Source: Deroplatys truncata (Eukaryota > Arthropoda > Insecta > Mantodea > Mantidae). From it: a stretch of 64,000 bases of DNA. Shown here in pieces: positions 34,471 through 45,982 of the stretch (the first letter of the stretch is position 1; the number at the start of each line of letters is the position of its first letter). The position numbers and the translations under genes are program-made. Location of the stretch: positions 15,125,630 to 15,189,629 of the forward strand of contig CM060982.1 in assembly GCA_030765065.1 (NCBI GenBank), in the 5' to 3' direction. The notes under the pieces were generated by a model, which was not told the DNA's origin, searched no databases, and saw nothing but the letters and a program-made list of their open reading frames with translations.

Positions 34471-34689
34471 AGTTGTTTCTCACGAAACAGTATGAAATTA
34501 TAAGGCTAGCGCATAGCATTTTAAACATTCGAATATTGCTGCTCCCTTTATATCTATAAAGAAGTATGTAATGTATCCATTTTTGCAAAGGTTTATTTGG
34601 ATTACAATGTAGTATATAGAAAAATAATCTATACTTAAGTGCCGTGCTATAATGATTAATATTATCCATCAAGCACTCGCTGCACATAA

Positions 34690-34931
34690 GCTGAAGCTAA
34701 ATGCAAGCCGGACTGTCTATGCGATCTGCTCGTTCCGTCTCTCGTCGTTCACTGATAGCTGTTCTCGCCCGGGAGACATACGTTCTTCCTCTTACCTGGT
34801 AGAGCGCTGTAATAGCTGACGTAATTAGTTCGGTCAATGGTAAGCGTGGATGATGATTACGTCGTTCTACCACACTGGCATCAGGAATGCCAGCACATTC
34901 CTTGATTTTTGTCTCTGGTGGCGGATTCAAA
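34690..34931 (-). repeat. ~240-bp dispersed repeat B, copy 1 (inside gypsy-1)
   Basis: About 80 percent identical over ~200 bp to 39722-39975, same orientation. It truncates the RT/RNase H junction of gypsy-1. Both copies keep a - strand frame open (VVERRNHHPRLPL and ISERRETERA here). Element type unknown. Confidence 0.8.
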
Positions 34932-35790
34932 GCTAGGGATTGCGTTCATAGTGGCGTAATGATGAATCTCACTCCAACAAAATTTCGCTCCCTTAATACG
35001 CAAGAGATTCAAGGACTGAGCGGTTTGAGCGAAATTCGATATAAATTTCGAAAATAACGTTGCTATACCAAGAAATGATGGAGGACGCTTCAAAGCAGTA
35101 GGTATTGGATACTGATGAATGGCTAATGTTCTAGCTGGATCAATAGAAATACCGTCGGAAGAGATGATGTGATCCAAAAAATATACTTATGAAACAGCAA
35201 CTTTCACCTTGGAAGGAGAAACAGTCAAACCCTTTTTTTTTTTTTTGGCAAAAACGGAAAACCAAAAGCAAGCTTCGCAAATGTGACTGCAAAACGAGCG
35301 AATAAATAACCACATAATCTAAATAATTTTAACAATTTAAAGTTGTATTTATGCAGGACAGAATCCAAAAGGTGTCATAAGGTTTCTGTACCCACAAAAA
35401 TACCAAATGTAACGCGTGTAAACTGGAATAAATTCCACGGAGTTGAAAACATCGTCACATGACAAGATGATTATGTTAAAGGTATCTGAAGCTACGCTTG
35501 ATTAAGATCTAAAGTGGTAAAGACCTTCGTGTCCAGAAAATATTGCACGGAATGAATATCTCACAGGGCATCGAGTCGACAACTATGTGCTCATTAAGCT
35601 TATGATAATCGATAACAACCCAAGCGTCACGATTTGGTTTTGGAGCCAAGATACAAGCGCTAGAATAAGAACTCGTAGAAGGCTCGATAATTTCCCGTTG
35701 CAACATAGTATCGACTTCAGTACGTAACACCTCCAGCTTTGGAGGCGTTAAACGGTAAGGAGAAGAATGTACTAGCGCGGTATCTACTAA
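34932..35790 (-). pseudogene. Gypsy-1: reverse transcriptase
   Basis: From ~35780 downward on -: SSPYRLTPPKLEVLRTEVDT then QREIIEPSTSSYSS and VVIDYHKLNEH (RT fingers), a frameshifted palm with an NYLDYVVIYS motif (~35320) in place of the usual YLDD (second Asp changed to Tyr), then the thumb/connection DHIISSDGISIDPARTLAIH and FLGIATLFSKFISNFAQTAQ (35177-34990). The altered catalytic Asp and several stops show that it is inactive. The 3' side is cut by repeat B. Confidence 0.85.
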
Positions 35791-35899
35791 CTGGATGGAA
35801 TATTAAAAAAATTGAATGGTGCCAGGAGTGTCGGTAAAGATATCAGGGAACGCATTCAATAAATACAAAATATCATTTCCAAACGTTGGTGTTAGATTA

Positions 35900-36545
35900 A
35901 ATCCACTCACGGAAGCAGCCTGAAAGTCAAACACGACACATTAGAACGACGTCATGCGCCGAAACAAAAATGGAGTCTTTGATTTTGGCCTGAAAGGAAA
36001 CGGGAAAATCCGCAACATTCAGGTATAACCGCGTGCGTAACAAAAAATGGGAACCCAAAATCAAATCATAAAATAAGTTATGCACAACGTGGAGTATAAC
36101 ATACCACAAGAAATTCCCCCATTTTAATATTTGCACTTGGGCCACCTCTAAAATGGGTAAATGCGTTCCCGATACTCTAAATCAGTGGTGGTGAAAGGCA
36201 CTGTGACTCGCAGACGCAGCTCCTTTTCTAGCCGTCAATTCATTTGTTTTCCATGTGCTGTTGAGTGATGTAGTGCATGTTGCATATTTGTGACTCGCGG
36301 AGGGCAGGCGTTTTCGCCACCCTTGCTCTAAAACATTGAATACCTACGGGGAATAATTTTAATTTGCAAGAGCCCGCAAACCTTACCCCAAAATGACTCA
36401 TTGAGGAGATTGGGAGATGCCCCAGAATCGATTAAAGCGCACATGGTAGTCTTCAAACAGGAAACCGGCATAACTGGCAACGACAAGAAGGTATGACATG
36501 TACTTGCGGCATATGACAAGTGGAAAATTTCACCTCTACGCATAG
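35900..36545 (-). pseudogene. Gypsy-1: aspartic protease
   Basis: MCALIDSGASPNLLNESF (36328-36543 frame) is a retropepsin active site (D-S-G). The later DLILGSHFLLRTR (35927-36145) matches the ILG-x-(D/H)FL motif near the end of the protease. Frameshifts separate the two. Confidence 0.85.
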
Positions 36546-36579
36546 TGATGTAACTCGATTAAGTCCTAAATGCCTACAA

Positions 36580-37570
36580 TGAAACAAAACTCAAAAGGAT
36601 GTCTAGGTTTCCTGCAATATGCGCAGACATGATTCCGGACAGAATTCAAAGATGCTGAGGACGGCCATTGGAAAGACGGAATAACCTGCTGCGAATTTGT
36701 TTGTATCCCTTTAGACTGAGTTATTCAAACCCCTCTCGAAACAAAGGAAGTTTCAGATCCAAATGAAATCGTTGCACCGAGGCAATAACTACGTCCAGAA
36801 CAGAATAAGCAGTTGGAGCTATAACATAAACACAAGACAAACGTGTCTCTGATTTCAAACCCGAAAGAATTATATCACATACACGATGTTCGGGAGCACC
36901 CGTAAGAATATTCGTACATATAATTTAACTCTAAACAAAATCGAATAAATCCTTACTTAACTGTTGTGGAGCATAATAAAATTTGGTAAGATATTGCGTA
37001 CGAATGCGAAGTGGAGAAAAGAAATCTAACACTGCAATATGGAAAGAGGCTAAATCCAAATTATTCACTAATGCATTGCGTAACAAAAATTCGATCTTGC
37101 CCTCCACAGTACTAAGCAGTAATACAAAAATACTAGCAGAAAAGGAACATCGCCACATAAATCATGCATGCATGCATAAAAATAATTTAAGAAAAACGGA
37201 TAGCCTGTTCTGCATTATTCACCACATGGTGAGCAGAATGTAATAACTATTGCGCAGGATGTTGAATTTGCTAGAATTTAAAGAAAAATTCTTGATAATC
37301 ACTTGCTAACGCCGCAGAATTTTGCGGAACGGTACAATTAAGAGTATTTTCTAATTGATGTTCAGCAGTATTCTCTTCGGAAACGGAAAACAATGGATCT
37401 GCCAAATAAGGTAATAATTCCGTATATTGGCGTAAACGATTCTGCGTATTTGACTTGTCCTCTATAATTAATGTAGATAAAAGCAAAGTACTATAATGGT
37501 CAACATGTGCACGAATGCGACGTAAAGATGCTCCTACTTTATCGGAGAATATATCTTTGAAAATCTTCAT
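36580..37570 (-). pseudogene. Gypsy-1: gag with zinc knuckle
   Basis: Starts with MKIFKDIFSDKVGASLRRIR at 37570. Later parts include KIEFLLRNALVNNLDLASFH and APQQLSKDLFDFV (37100-36931), typical of gag capsid regions, and a single CCHC zinc knuckle CAYCRKPRHPFEFC at 36625-36584 (C-x2-C-x4-H-x4-C). Several frames are used, so it is decayed. The upstream LTR would lie in 37.6-38.1 kb but was not identified. Confidence 0.8.
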
Positions 37571-38196
37571 ATTGAAAAAAACAATTTTGTAGGAATGTAT
37601 AAAACTCTTTCTTTGTGAAACGGGTTATATGCGGGCACGTTTCCATGTGATCTTTTAAGATCTGTACTGTTCGACCAGAATAAGTCGAGAGAGGCTTAAA
37701 CTATTTATCTGCTCACTTAGTCGTTTATTGATTATGAAATGTGTGTGTGTTGAATCACCCATGCTGCACTGCTACCCAAGGGTGAATTATCTAATAACAC
37801 GTTTATTCTGTAAGGTACTAGCGTGCATAAACATTACGGGACATAATGCCAAAGATAATTTTCTAATCACATGCCTGTAGTAACAGCAGAAATCGGTCCC
37901 AATCCACGGAACAAAATACAACTGTATTCAGTGGAATACAAAAGCCTAGCTCCCATACACCGATGGCCGATTATGTTAAGCAAGCTAACACTCAGCTAGC
38001 AACGTAAGTATGAAACGAAATAGAAAGAAAATGTTTACGCTCTGGTTGCTAATTAACTTATAACATGCAAAGAGCACCAAATACGCATTCAACTGTTTGC
38101 TTCATAGTGGTATTGTAAGAATACTACCTCTCTGGTATTTCTTCTCCGCATGCTGCATGGCGGTATTCTCTTAATACCTGGTTCGATGATATCCGT

Positions 38197-39039
38197 GTGC
38201 TTCCTTCTATTTGCCAGCCCAGAGGCTTCTTCGGCAACTACACTGCTCCCGCCAGAATGACGAATCTTCTAGTGGGGTGCAGGCAATGCTTACATGATCT
38301 CAAGCCGTGCGAAGGGCGTAGTATTTTTAAATGGAAGGACAGAAAAGCAGTGCATTTTCTCAGCAATCTTCATGACTCAGCAGCAGATGAAACTGTAATG
38401 AGGCGCCAGAAAAAAGAGATGAGGATTACAGTAAATAGTCCCATTATGGTGATAGATTACAATGCTCACATGGTATGTGTTGACAAAACAGACATGCTGA
38501 AAGCTTATTATGAAATAGATAGGAAAAACAAGACATGGTATATGCGCACTTTTCTGACACTTTCTCGATGTTGCAATCATGAAGCTTTTCATTATACTTC
38601 ATGAAAGATCTGAGGGAAACACAAAGACCTAAAAAGTTTTCGGTTATCCGTGATTCATGGGCTGCTTCCCATAAAACCACCAAAAGAGAAAGGTAAGGTA
38701 AAACGAAGAACCAACGTGTTCAAGCCCAGTTGCCCATGAGCTTAGGTTCATATGCCAGTGAGAGATACATGGACACGATGTGCTAACTGTAATTCTACAT
38801 CCAATCAGAAGCGCTCACGGTGCTCATGTGAAGTATGTGGTGTCGCTCTATGCCTCAGAAATAACAAAAACTCTTTTGAAGAATACTTCAAAAAGGTGAA
38901 CTGTCTTTGTGAAAGGAAATTTTTGTATTTCAGCTCACCTAGAGCTGTATGTAACATAAACAGTGCGCTTCACAATGGTAATGTGAGAAAACCATATCAT
39001 TTTCGAAGAAAAATTAAGACTCTTTTGAAATGTATTTGA
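38197..39039 (+). pseudogene. piggyBac-type transposase, C-terminal part
   Basis: The frame 38197-38604 carries the C-terminal half of the DDE domain of piggyBac/PGBD proteins: FKWKDRKAVHFLSNLHDSA, then VNSPIMVIDYNAHMVCVDKT (D of VDKTDM in the GVDxxDQ motif), YYEIDRKNKTWYMRTF. A frameshifted linker follows. The frame 38752-39039 encodes the Cys-rich tail (RCANC-x9-RSRCSCEVCGVALC-x9-FEEYFKK), the plant-homeodomain-like zinc region that ends piggyBac transposases. The N-terminal half is missing. A TTAA lies at 39137, but paired termini were not found. Confidence 0.85.
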
Positions 39040-39172
39040 GTAATTCTTTGTTTTGTGTTTTAGTGTAGGTCTAACTGTTCATTCTCTAATAAAACATTCT
39101 TGCGTTAGAGCTTGTAATTTTTTGTGCATCAAAGGGTTAAAGAGGAAGCTCGCATACCCTTTGCTACCATTT

Positions 39173-39213
39173 TATGTGCCGTGTACAATAATTATATTAT
39201 AGCACGGCACATA
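39173..39213. repeat. 11-bp perfect hairpin
   Basis: TATGTGCCGTG (39173-39183) pairs with CACGGCACATA (39203-39213) across a 19-base AT-rich loop, just downstream of the piggyBac remnant. It could be a terminal hairpin or an RNA 3' structure; function unknown. Confidence 0.7.
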
Positions 39214-39721
39214 GAATAAAATAATTATTATATTATCCTTCAAGCAATTTTGCACATATGTGATGAAGCTGCTGTCCAATTCAACCTTGCTGATGTAACC
39301 TTTGTTTGCTTCAGAGGTATGAATTGTTAAAGGAGCTTAGGATTTGAAAGATTCACACGAGAAGCTCACTATTTATTATAAGTGAAAGATTTGTATAACG
39401 CTAACAGTTGTGTAGGTTTCAAGTAGTCCTGTAATTTTTAACATGCATAAGGACAAAAAATTTAACCTGTTTTAAATATATAATGGTTCTAGTATTTCTC
39501 TTCCACCTTTCTTTCTGATAATTAGTTTGCTTTACATAATTTCTGATTCCTTACAAAGTATTCTGATTACTTCAACTGCCAGTGCAGTATACGTACATAT
39601 TACAAAATGAGCGAGCCTAAAGAATTTGGAACAAGTGTAATGAAATCAATTTTGGAAGTGCTTACGAAAAACGTATGTATTCAATTTTGAAAACTCCACA
39701 AAATTACTCTTCATAATCATA

Positions 39722-39975
39722 TGCCGAAACGCTCGCCGAAGGCTAAGCGAACTGTTCGCTCCGTCTCTCGTCGCTCACTGATGGCTGCTCTCACCCGGGA
39801 GACACACGTTCTTCCTCTTGTCTGGTAGTGCGCTGTAATCGCTGACGTAATTAGCCCAGCTAATGACAAGCATGGACGACCATTACGTCGTTCTACCACA
39901 CTCGCATCAGGAATGACATCGTCCTAGCACGTTCCTCGATTTTCGTCTGCTGGCAGCATATTCAACGGAGGGAAT
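39722..39975 (-). repeat. ~240-bp dispersed repeat B, copy 2
   Basis: Matches 34690-34931 in the same orientation (CGTCTCTCGTCGCTCACTGA, CCCGGGAGACACACGTTC, GCTGACGTAATTAGC). The - strand frame 39899-39717 stays open with VERRNGRPCLSLAGLITSAI, and ISERRETERT. Confidence 0.8.
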
Positions 39976-40021
39976 TCAGAGCGGAACAGTTACAATATTT
40001 TGTACACCAAGTAATAAACGA

Positions 40022-41470
40022 TACAGGGTGTAGAAGGTCATGTAAATGTATCACATCAGATGTTGAAATAGCTTTTATGACAGCGTATATCACTTGCGGA
40101 AGGAATGAGCGTTACAGTTGATCTAGCCAAAAAAAGAACTTGTGGTGACGCTGGTAGTAGACAATTAATAACCGTATTGCTGCTCTGAAAAGTTCTGAAT
40201 GTAATCTTTATCATCATTAAAAACAGGCTTCTCGTTAATACGAGAACAATTAATCCATCTTCTTCCCAATAAAATTGTTCCTCCTTTTCCACACTTTCAC
40301 ACTTTTTTCCAGCTTTCCGTTGTCACCTTTGATAGAGCATTTTCAGGGAAAGTTGTACGTCACTGGGCTTGAATGTGGTATGATGTTTCGCAACATGTTT
40401 CTTTACCTGGGCCCAAAATAACTCAATTGCATTGAAATTACAATGGTAGAGAGGAAGCTGCACTAGCGTATATACTGCTAACTCCGCGATAGGGTTAATT
40501 TAATGTTTTCTAAATCGGACTTTCATACGCTTAATAATGTTATATAACACTACTTTCGTTCATCTAGGTTCATAATGTATTCTTTTCATATAACCAGGAT
40601 TACATTTCGCTCTTTAAACTGGATGACACAGGAGCCCTGTTTAGTTCCACTGAATGATACGGTGCGTTATCCATAACGATTACCCTGCTCTGAGGGTGTT
40701 AGGAAGGTGTTTTCCTACAAACCAAACCCTGAAAACAATAGCGTCCAGTTCTTCGTGACAACCGTTTGTTGACCTAGACCGAAAAAAGAGAGCATTTGCA
40801 ATAAACCCTTCAGAATCCCCGGCATGTACAATAATGAATCTCTGTTTTTACCCAGAGGGACAATCATAGGTATGTAAATTTCACCATCGGGTGTATCACA
40901 GAATCATATTTTACATGTAGTATGATTCACATTCAGCCGGTTTCATCGAGATAAACGATTGGTCTACCGCTTGCTCTCATTTCCTGCAATCATCTTAAGT
41001 AACGAAACCGCTTTGCTACGATATCAGGCTTTTCCATTAAAATCTTTCGTCCTACACGTTTTTAGTATACCGAAATTTAAGAGATTTTAATATTAGTCGC
41101 ACTACCCATATGCTGCCTTCAACTAAAATAGCCTCTCTCAAACCTCTGTGGATATTAACGAAAGTCTGAACAAACTGTTTTATATAAGGCGTAAATTGTT
41201 CTTTTGAATCGCCGATGCAGTAAATGAAACGACGTTGGTCTTTGTCTAGGAACTATAGGGTCCTTTTGTTACCCGGAGTTCGGATTCTGGTCCCTGAATT
41301 GTCTACGTTTACCTTCTTATTTAACATTCTATAAACACTTGCACGATATACTCCAGTTGTGGCAGCTCTTTGTCCAACAACATCTTTGACAGATATTGTA
41401 GGTTGATCATTTTTAAGTGCTTAACATACATCTTTAAAGGATCTATGAACATAGATTATTATTTCCCTAC
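40022..41470 (-). pseudogene. IS630/Tc-type DDE transposase remnant
   Basis: Read on -, pieces in several frames keep family order: an HTH with RVYRMLNKKVNV (~41350), RRFIYCIGDSKEQFTPY (~41210), a disrupted first catalytic region (~40960; SFISMKPA for the usual YLDETG), a disrupted 'NAPYH' region (~40670), and a clear C-terminal block QLPLYHCNFNAIELFWAQV then KKHVAKHHTTFKPSDVQ (40470-40340), the PYHC-x-LNPIEL-W motif with the third catalytic residue. The left edge at 40022 begins TACAGGGTGTAGAAGG, a plausible terminal repeat. No intact copy is possible. Confidence 0.75.
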
Positions 41471-41904
41471 CCTGTGACTGCAATAGCTTTCCCCTCTTTG
41501 CAACACCAGTTTAAAACAATTTTTAATACGAGAACAAATACTGTGAAATATAGAATAAAATTAAGCATTTCAGAGCTCAGAATTTCATAACTTAGGTTAA
41601 AATGTACTATGTAGTAATGTTTTCACGTGCGCTACACTTATAATAAACGTAGTCGTTACTGTTATACTAAAACGTAATATTACTACACGATACAAGCAAT
41701 GTACAAAGTTAACACGCAAAAAATTCTAATAACGCTAAGCCAGAGCAGAGTTTGTACCAAAAAGCTAGACAATATGTAGCCGGCACTGACAACCTGAAGG
41801 GTTAAACTGAGACCCTTTCTTGTGGTTTTGCCTATTGTTACTTGACAAGTGGATGATTTTACAGATTATAGTACTGTTCTTGTAAAGCTTCACGGTCAAT
41901 TTAA

Positions 41905-42030
41905 CGAAGCATCTGGGTAAAATTTCCGGTCTTTCACGCCCAATATAGAATGGGACGCTAAGAGCCACAGTAGTTAAAGAGCGTAGTTAAACAATAAACG
42001 TAGTATTTGAATAATAAAACTCAATATTTG
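41905..42030 (+). mobile_element. tRNA-derived SINE, 3' fragment
   Basis: Contains the body end (CTTTCACGCCCAATATAGAA, GGGACGCTAAGAGCCACAG) and tail. The tRNA head is missing, so it is 5' truncated. Confidence 0.8.
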
Positions 42031-42061
42031 TCGATTTAACGATTGATTTAAGGAAACGTTA

Positions 42062-42522
42062 GAAATGGAACCTGAGTTGAGAGTTTTCATTACACCCTTT
42101 TCAATATCCGTTGACAAGACTCCAACCAGATTTCAGGTCGAACTGGTTAAACTTCAGTTTTACACCATTCTCAAAGACAGATATAAACATTACAGTGGCG
42201 ATATCATTAAGTTTTATAAGAACCTGAACAGGAGTTTCCTCGTCTTCATTCACTCGCCCTGCGATCAATTGCAATGTTTGGTAGTATCCACGTTTGTGAG
42301 CAATTATTTCCGTTAATGAATTTCAACAGATATAAGACGAGATCCTGTTTGTCAGATATATCGCTTGAAAAATGTTTGAGGATTCATTCATTAAATACTA
42401 TCACGGCAATAATTTGCGTCAAAACACTGCCCAAATCGCATCAAGGAATCTTAATTCTTAATATAGATAATATAAACGAATCTTTGGACGAAATGAATGT
42501 ACTTCAAAATTTGCTCTTTTAA
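42062..42522 (+). pseudogene. hAT-type transposase C-terminus (ZBED5/FAM200/Buster-like)
   Basis: Frame 42065-42316 reads VFITPFSISVDKTPTRFQVE then LVKLQFYTILKDRYK, and frame 42274-42522 continues with FGSIHVCEQLFPLMNFNRYK and SCLSDISLEKCLRIHS. This matches the C-terminal dimerisation region of SCAN/BED-associated hAT transposases (F-x-NPF-x3-V-x3-P-x2-LQ-ELIELQ ... FGSTY-CEQ-FS-MN-x2-K ... LSD-HL-x3-LRI). One frameshift near 42290 splits it. The rest of the element is not found upstream. Confidence 0.8.
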
Positions 42523-43059
42523 TTTCAAAGCAGTCTGTAATATAGGCTCTGTTTCTATTCACCGAAGTTATTAATGTGCATTTTATTGAACGAAACACTG
42601 CCACTTCCAATAAGAAGTAGTGTTCTAAACATCCGCTATCGCCACCACAATACGCCAGCACTCTCTCTCTCTCACAACCCAACAGTACGGTGGGCTGTAG
42701 CCATGACGGCTGTAGCTTCTACTGTAACATTTGCATAGAACCGGCCTGTCCTATGGTATACGAATTCGTCATATTGCGTCAGACCAAATACGTTCAGGGT
42801 CCTTTTGTTTAGATTTAAAAGTTTATTGGAAATAACCGAGACAATTTCAGACCCGGGCCATGAAACTATAATGTTATACTTAGTACAGATAAAGGAAAAG
42901 CATTGATCAAAGAATATAAAGAAATTGTAGCGAGAGATTGAGTGTTAAGCAAATTACCGGATAATGTGCCAGGGTTAACTGAAAATATAACAGAGTAGAG
43001 TCACCTATAAAGGGACTTGCAAAACACAATGAAGACGGAAATCATATATCCCAAGAACA

Positions 43060-43322
43060 GTGGAGAAGAGATTAGATAGTATTAGCTTTTCATGTTAGAT
43101 TTGCACATTCAGGGGCAGAAAAAGTAGTTATAGTGATTCAAGAAAATGTGTATGTGAAGCATTTAGCGAGGAAAATAAGGAAGTTCGTAGCATGTTGTGA
43201 TTTATGCAAGAGTCAAACCGATAAATGTAAAATATGACGTCACTGATGGCCTGTGAGTTATAAGGTACAGTGGGTCACATTGAGGCTACAGAAAACGGAA
43301 ACCTGTTTTTAATGATGATAGC
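43060..43322 (+). pseudogene. Gypsy integrase zinc-binding fragment
   Basis: On +: FHVRFAHSGAEKVVIVIQEN, then HLARKIRKFVACCDLCKSQT, an HHCC zinc-binding domain of a gypsy integrase. A possible start of the catalytic core, GHIEATENGNLFLMMI, runs up to ~43322. At that point the sequence changes abruptly to the - strand RT of gypsy-2. Confidence 0.7.
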
Positions 43323-43324
43323 CC

Positions 43325-45464
43325 ACGGGCTGGAAGATTCACGAATAACGCCAGCTTGCAATATTTCCCGCACTTGTGAGTTAATGACCTCCCGTTGTTG
43401 CTGTGACACTCTATAAGGCATTTATTTTATAGATTTGGTATTGGTAAGGTTGATATGAAATTCTTCTACCGAAGTGTTCCCTAGTTCTAGCAAACTAGTT
43501 GCAAAGGTGTGCCTAAAGTTCCTTAAACTTTCGGTTATAAACAGTTGTTGGTGAGGTTGGAATTTATATAAAATGGTATCCTTTCTACAGATGTAACATG
43601 CTCCGGCGAAAAGTTTAGGACTTTATCGGCGTTACCTCACAGACATACGCGAGAGTTGTGCTGTAAAAATATTTTTTGGCTTAGTTGCATTATTGCTGAC
43701 CGACATTGTGACTCATCACGCAACACGTAGGCAGAATTTGAATGAACTTTTCCTGCATCAAAGCCTCCGTCGGTTTGAGTAAGGCATCTTTAGACAAGGG
43801 TGCATCAGATTGTACCTGCACACCGGTAACACTAAAAGGTGGAAGTTTGACCTCTACAACACATCTAGCTTTACGGAGAACATTCTCCTCCGGCGGCTCA
43901 ATTCTAATCTGTTTTAGAGGGCTGTGTGGTTGCTCCGTACCCTCTAGAAGAACCCACCGCAGAGGTGGTCCTTCTGCTATGTGTAGGGAGATTTTTTCTG
44001 TGGCTAGATGTAGGATCGCTTTGTATTTAGTTAAAAAGTGCATTTAAAGCAGCAATTGAGGGCCCAAGAGTGAGGGTGCTATCACTATCTCTTTAAATAA
44101 CATGTCTTGTAATTTAAATTTACAATCCGTATAACACGTTGCATCTATCAGGCAATTATTGGCCGTTCTAAGCATGATTCGACTCCGATGGTGGCTCTTT
44201 AGGGGAATAAACTAAAGTTTCGTTTATAATGCTTATGGCGCTGCCAGAATCTATTAGTGCCATAATAGGCCAGCCATCAATATCGTCTATAACGGATAAA
44301 ACATTGGCTGGGCGGATAGCGGATAGTGATATGAATGGAAAATCCACAGGCAATGCGCCCGTGGAGGCTACTCGCCTTTTTGAATGCTGAGTACTTCAGA
44401 AACAGCTCACGGCTATGTGCCCCGGCCTCCCACAATTGTAGCATATGGGGCGCCCATCCGTGCTGCAGTCCGTTCTAGGGGGTCGCCATGTGTCCTCCTG
44501 AGGCACACCATGGCCAGTATTCCAACCCCTTCGTTGGCTCCTGATGCCCTGGTGCAGTCTGCTACCCCTTATCGGATAGGTATCCCTCGGGGATGCTAGC
44601 CTCATTTTACCGAGCATATCCTTGAGTGTATCTCATAGACATACTGATCAGTGGGTTCAGCCATATCTTGGCGCAATGTATACTCCAGAGCGGCCTATGC
44701 TACGGGTGTAAAAGCAACCCTTAAAGCGTCTCTCAGCTAGGGCAATTTGAAATCTGGCTGCCGGTGAGCGAATGTGCGGAACTACTGGCCACTGCGCCAC
44801 ATAGGTAGCAGGGGAAAACTGCTGTTTGTGCGGCTCCAACCAGCCGTTGGCCGTCGCAACTACTTCAAAGTTACAGATAAAGGCTCTCAAGTCCTCTCCC
44901 TGCTTATCTTTAAATTTACCTGGATCAATCAGAGAGCGCGAAAATCGTATGGGGATTTTCTGTTCTAACACCATCGTGAGTGGCTGACTAGGTTCTGGGG
45001 TAATGTCAAGCGAATCTGCAAACGACAGGTTGCGCCGAAACGGTATATGGGCTGGGGTGGAGATGCAATGTGGATGATGTGGACGCGTCTGCTGGAATAT
45101 TTTCGGTATGCACAAATACTGCTTGAGGGGCTAGGACCTTCCCAGAACTCAGCTGAACATGTGACATATGGTTATAGAGAGCTGTTAATTCCCCAGACCA
45201 GACTTGTAATTCCGTTACCGCGGCTTGTTGGACTACGAGCGTGCTATCAGTAGCGCTACAAAATTGCTCTTAAAGCTTTAGTATTTCCTGTGAAGTTGGG
45301 GTATTGGGGTCTAATATTGAAGAAAATCCATCAACAGCGTTAGAAGAGCATTGGCAGAGAAACTGTACCTGTGACCATAGTTTTACTGACATACTTCTAC
45401 AAGTGGTGGGGAGAGAAAATAAATCCTCGCGTGGTAGAAAACAAACTTCGAATTGACTCTCCAA
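43325..45464 (-). pseudogene. Gypsy-2 retrotransposon: gag, protease, start of RT
   Basis: Gag starts near 45464. It includes LEQKIPIRFSRSLIDPGKFK and FEVVATANGWLEPHKQQFSP (about 44980-44810), an EYTLRQDMAEPTDQYVYEI stretch (~44690) and a zinc knuckle CYNCGRPGHIAVSC (~44440-44399). The protease has PIMALIDSGSAISIINETLV (~44265-44205). A linker with DFLTKYKAILHLATEKISLH-like sequence follows (44040-43980). RT begins PYRVSQQQREVINSQVREIL, then QAGVIRESSSPWA, and stops abruptly at ~43325. Frameshifts split gag and pol. No LTRs were seen; a SINE and a CATA microsatellite lie on the 5' side. Confidence 0.85.
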
Positions 45465-45503
45465 TATGGTTCACCACAGCTAAAGTAGAATAAGATTCCT
45501 CCA

Positions 45504-45552
45504 TCTACATACATACATACATACATACATACATACATACATACATACATAC
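45504..45552. repeat. CATA microsatellite
   Basis: About 12 tandem CATA units. Confidence 0.95.
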
Positions 45553-45679
45553 AAATATCCTAGTCTGTGTGTATCACAGCGAGATGCAGGACAGAAGGGG
45601 GAGGGCAAACCAAAAGGGTGGGTGGGCGAGAGAATTACACGGGGTAGATGTCATGGAGGATCCTGCTCGATTGTACCAT

Positions 45680-45970
45680 TCGTCCTCCGCGGTGTAGTGA
45701 TTACCATGCTAGCCTCCAGTTCCCCAGGTCGAGGGTTCAAACCCGGTGGAGGGAGATGGATTTTTTCGGGGTAAAATCCTTAGCATAGCTTCCTTCGGAA
45801 GGGAAGTAAAGCCGGTGGTCCCGTATCGTAGATTTACGGCACGTAAAAGAACCTCAAGCCTGTTAAAGAGGCATCTGAGCAAAATTATCGGTCTTTCACG
45901 CCCAAGGTAGAATGGGACGCTAAGGACCACAGCGATTAAAGAGCGTCCATAAATAATAACTGAATTTCAA
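45680..45970 (+). mobile_element. Full-length tRNA-derived SINE with 12-bp target-site duplication
   Basis: Flanked by CGATTGTACCAT at 45668-45679 and 45971-45982, a perfect 12-bp direct repeat. The head TCCTCCGCGGTGTAGTG contains an A-box-like GCGGTGTAGTG; GAGGGTTCAAACCC contains the B-box; GGTGGAGGGAGATGG closes the acceptor-like stem. The body and tail CGTCCATAAATAATAACTGA follow. This copy gives the cleanest boundaries of the family in the window. Mobilised by a LINE in trans (family knowledge); the partner LINE is not present here. Confidence 0.95.
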
Positions 45971-45982
45971 CGATTGTACCAT

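Noticed and set aside
43742-44047. 101-residue + strand frame
   Set aside because: It lies opposite the gypsy-2 pol frame, which has recognisable motifs; it is a shadow.
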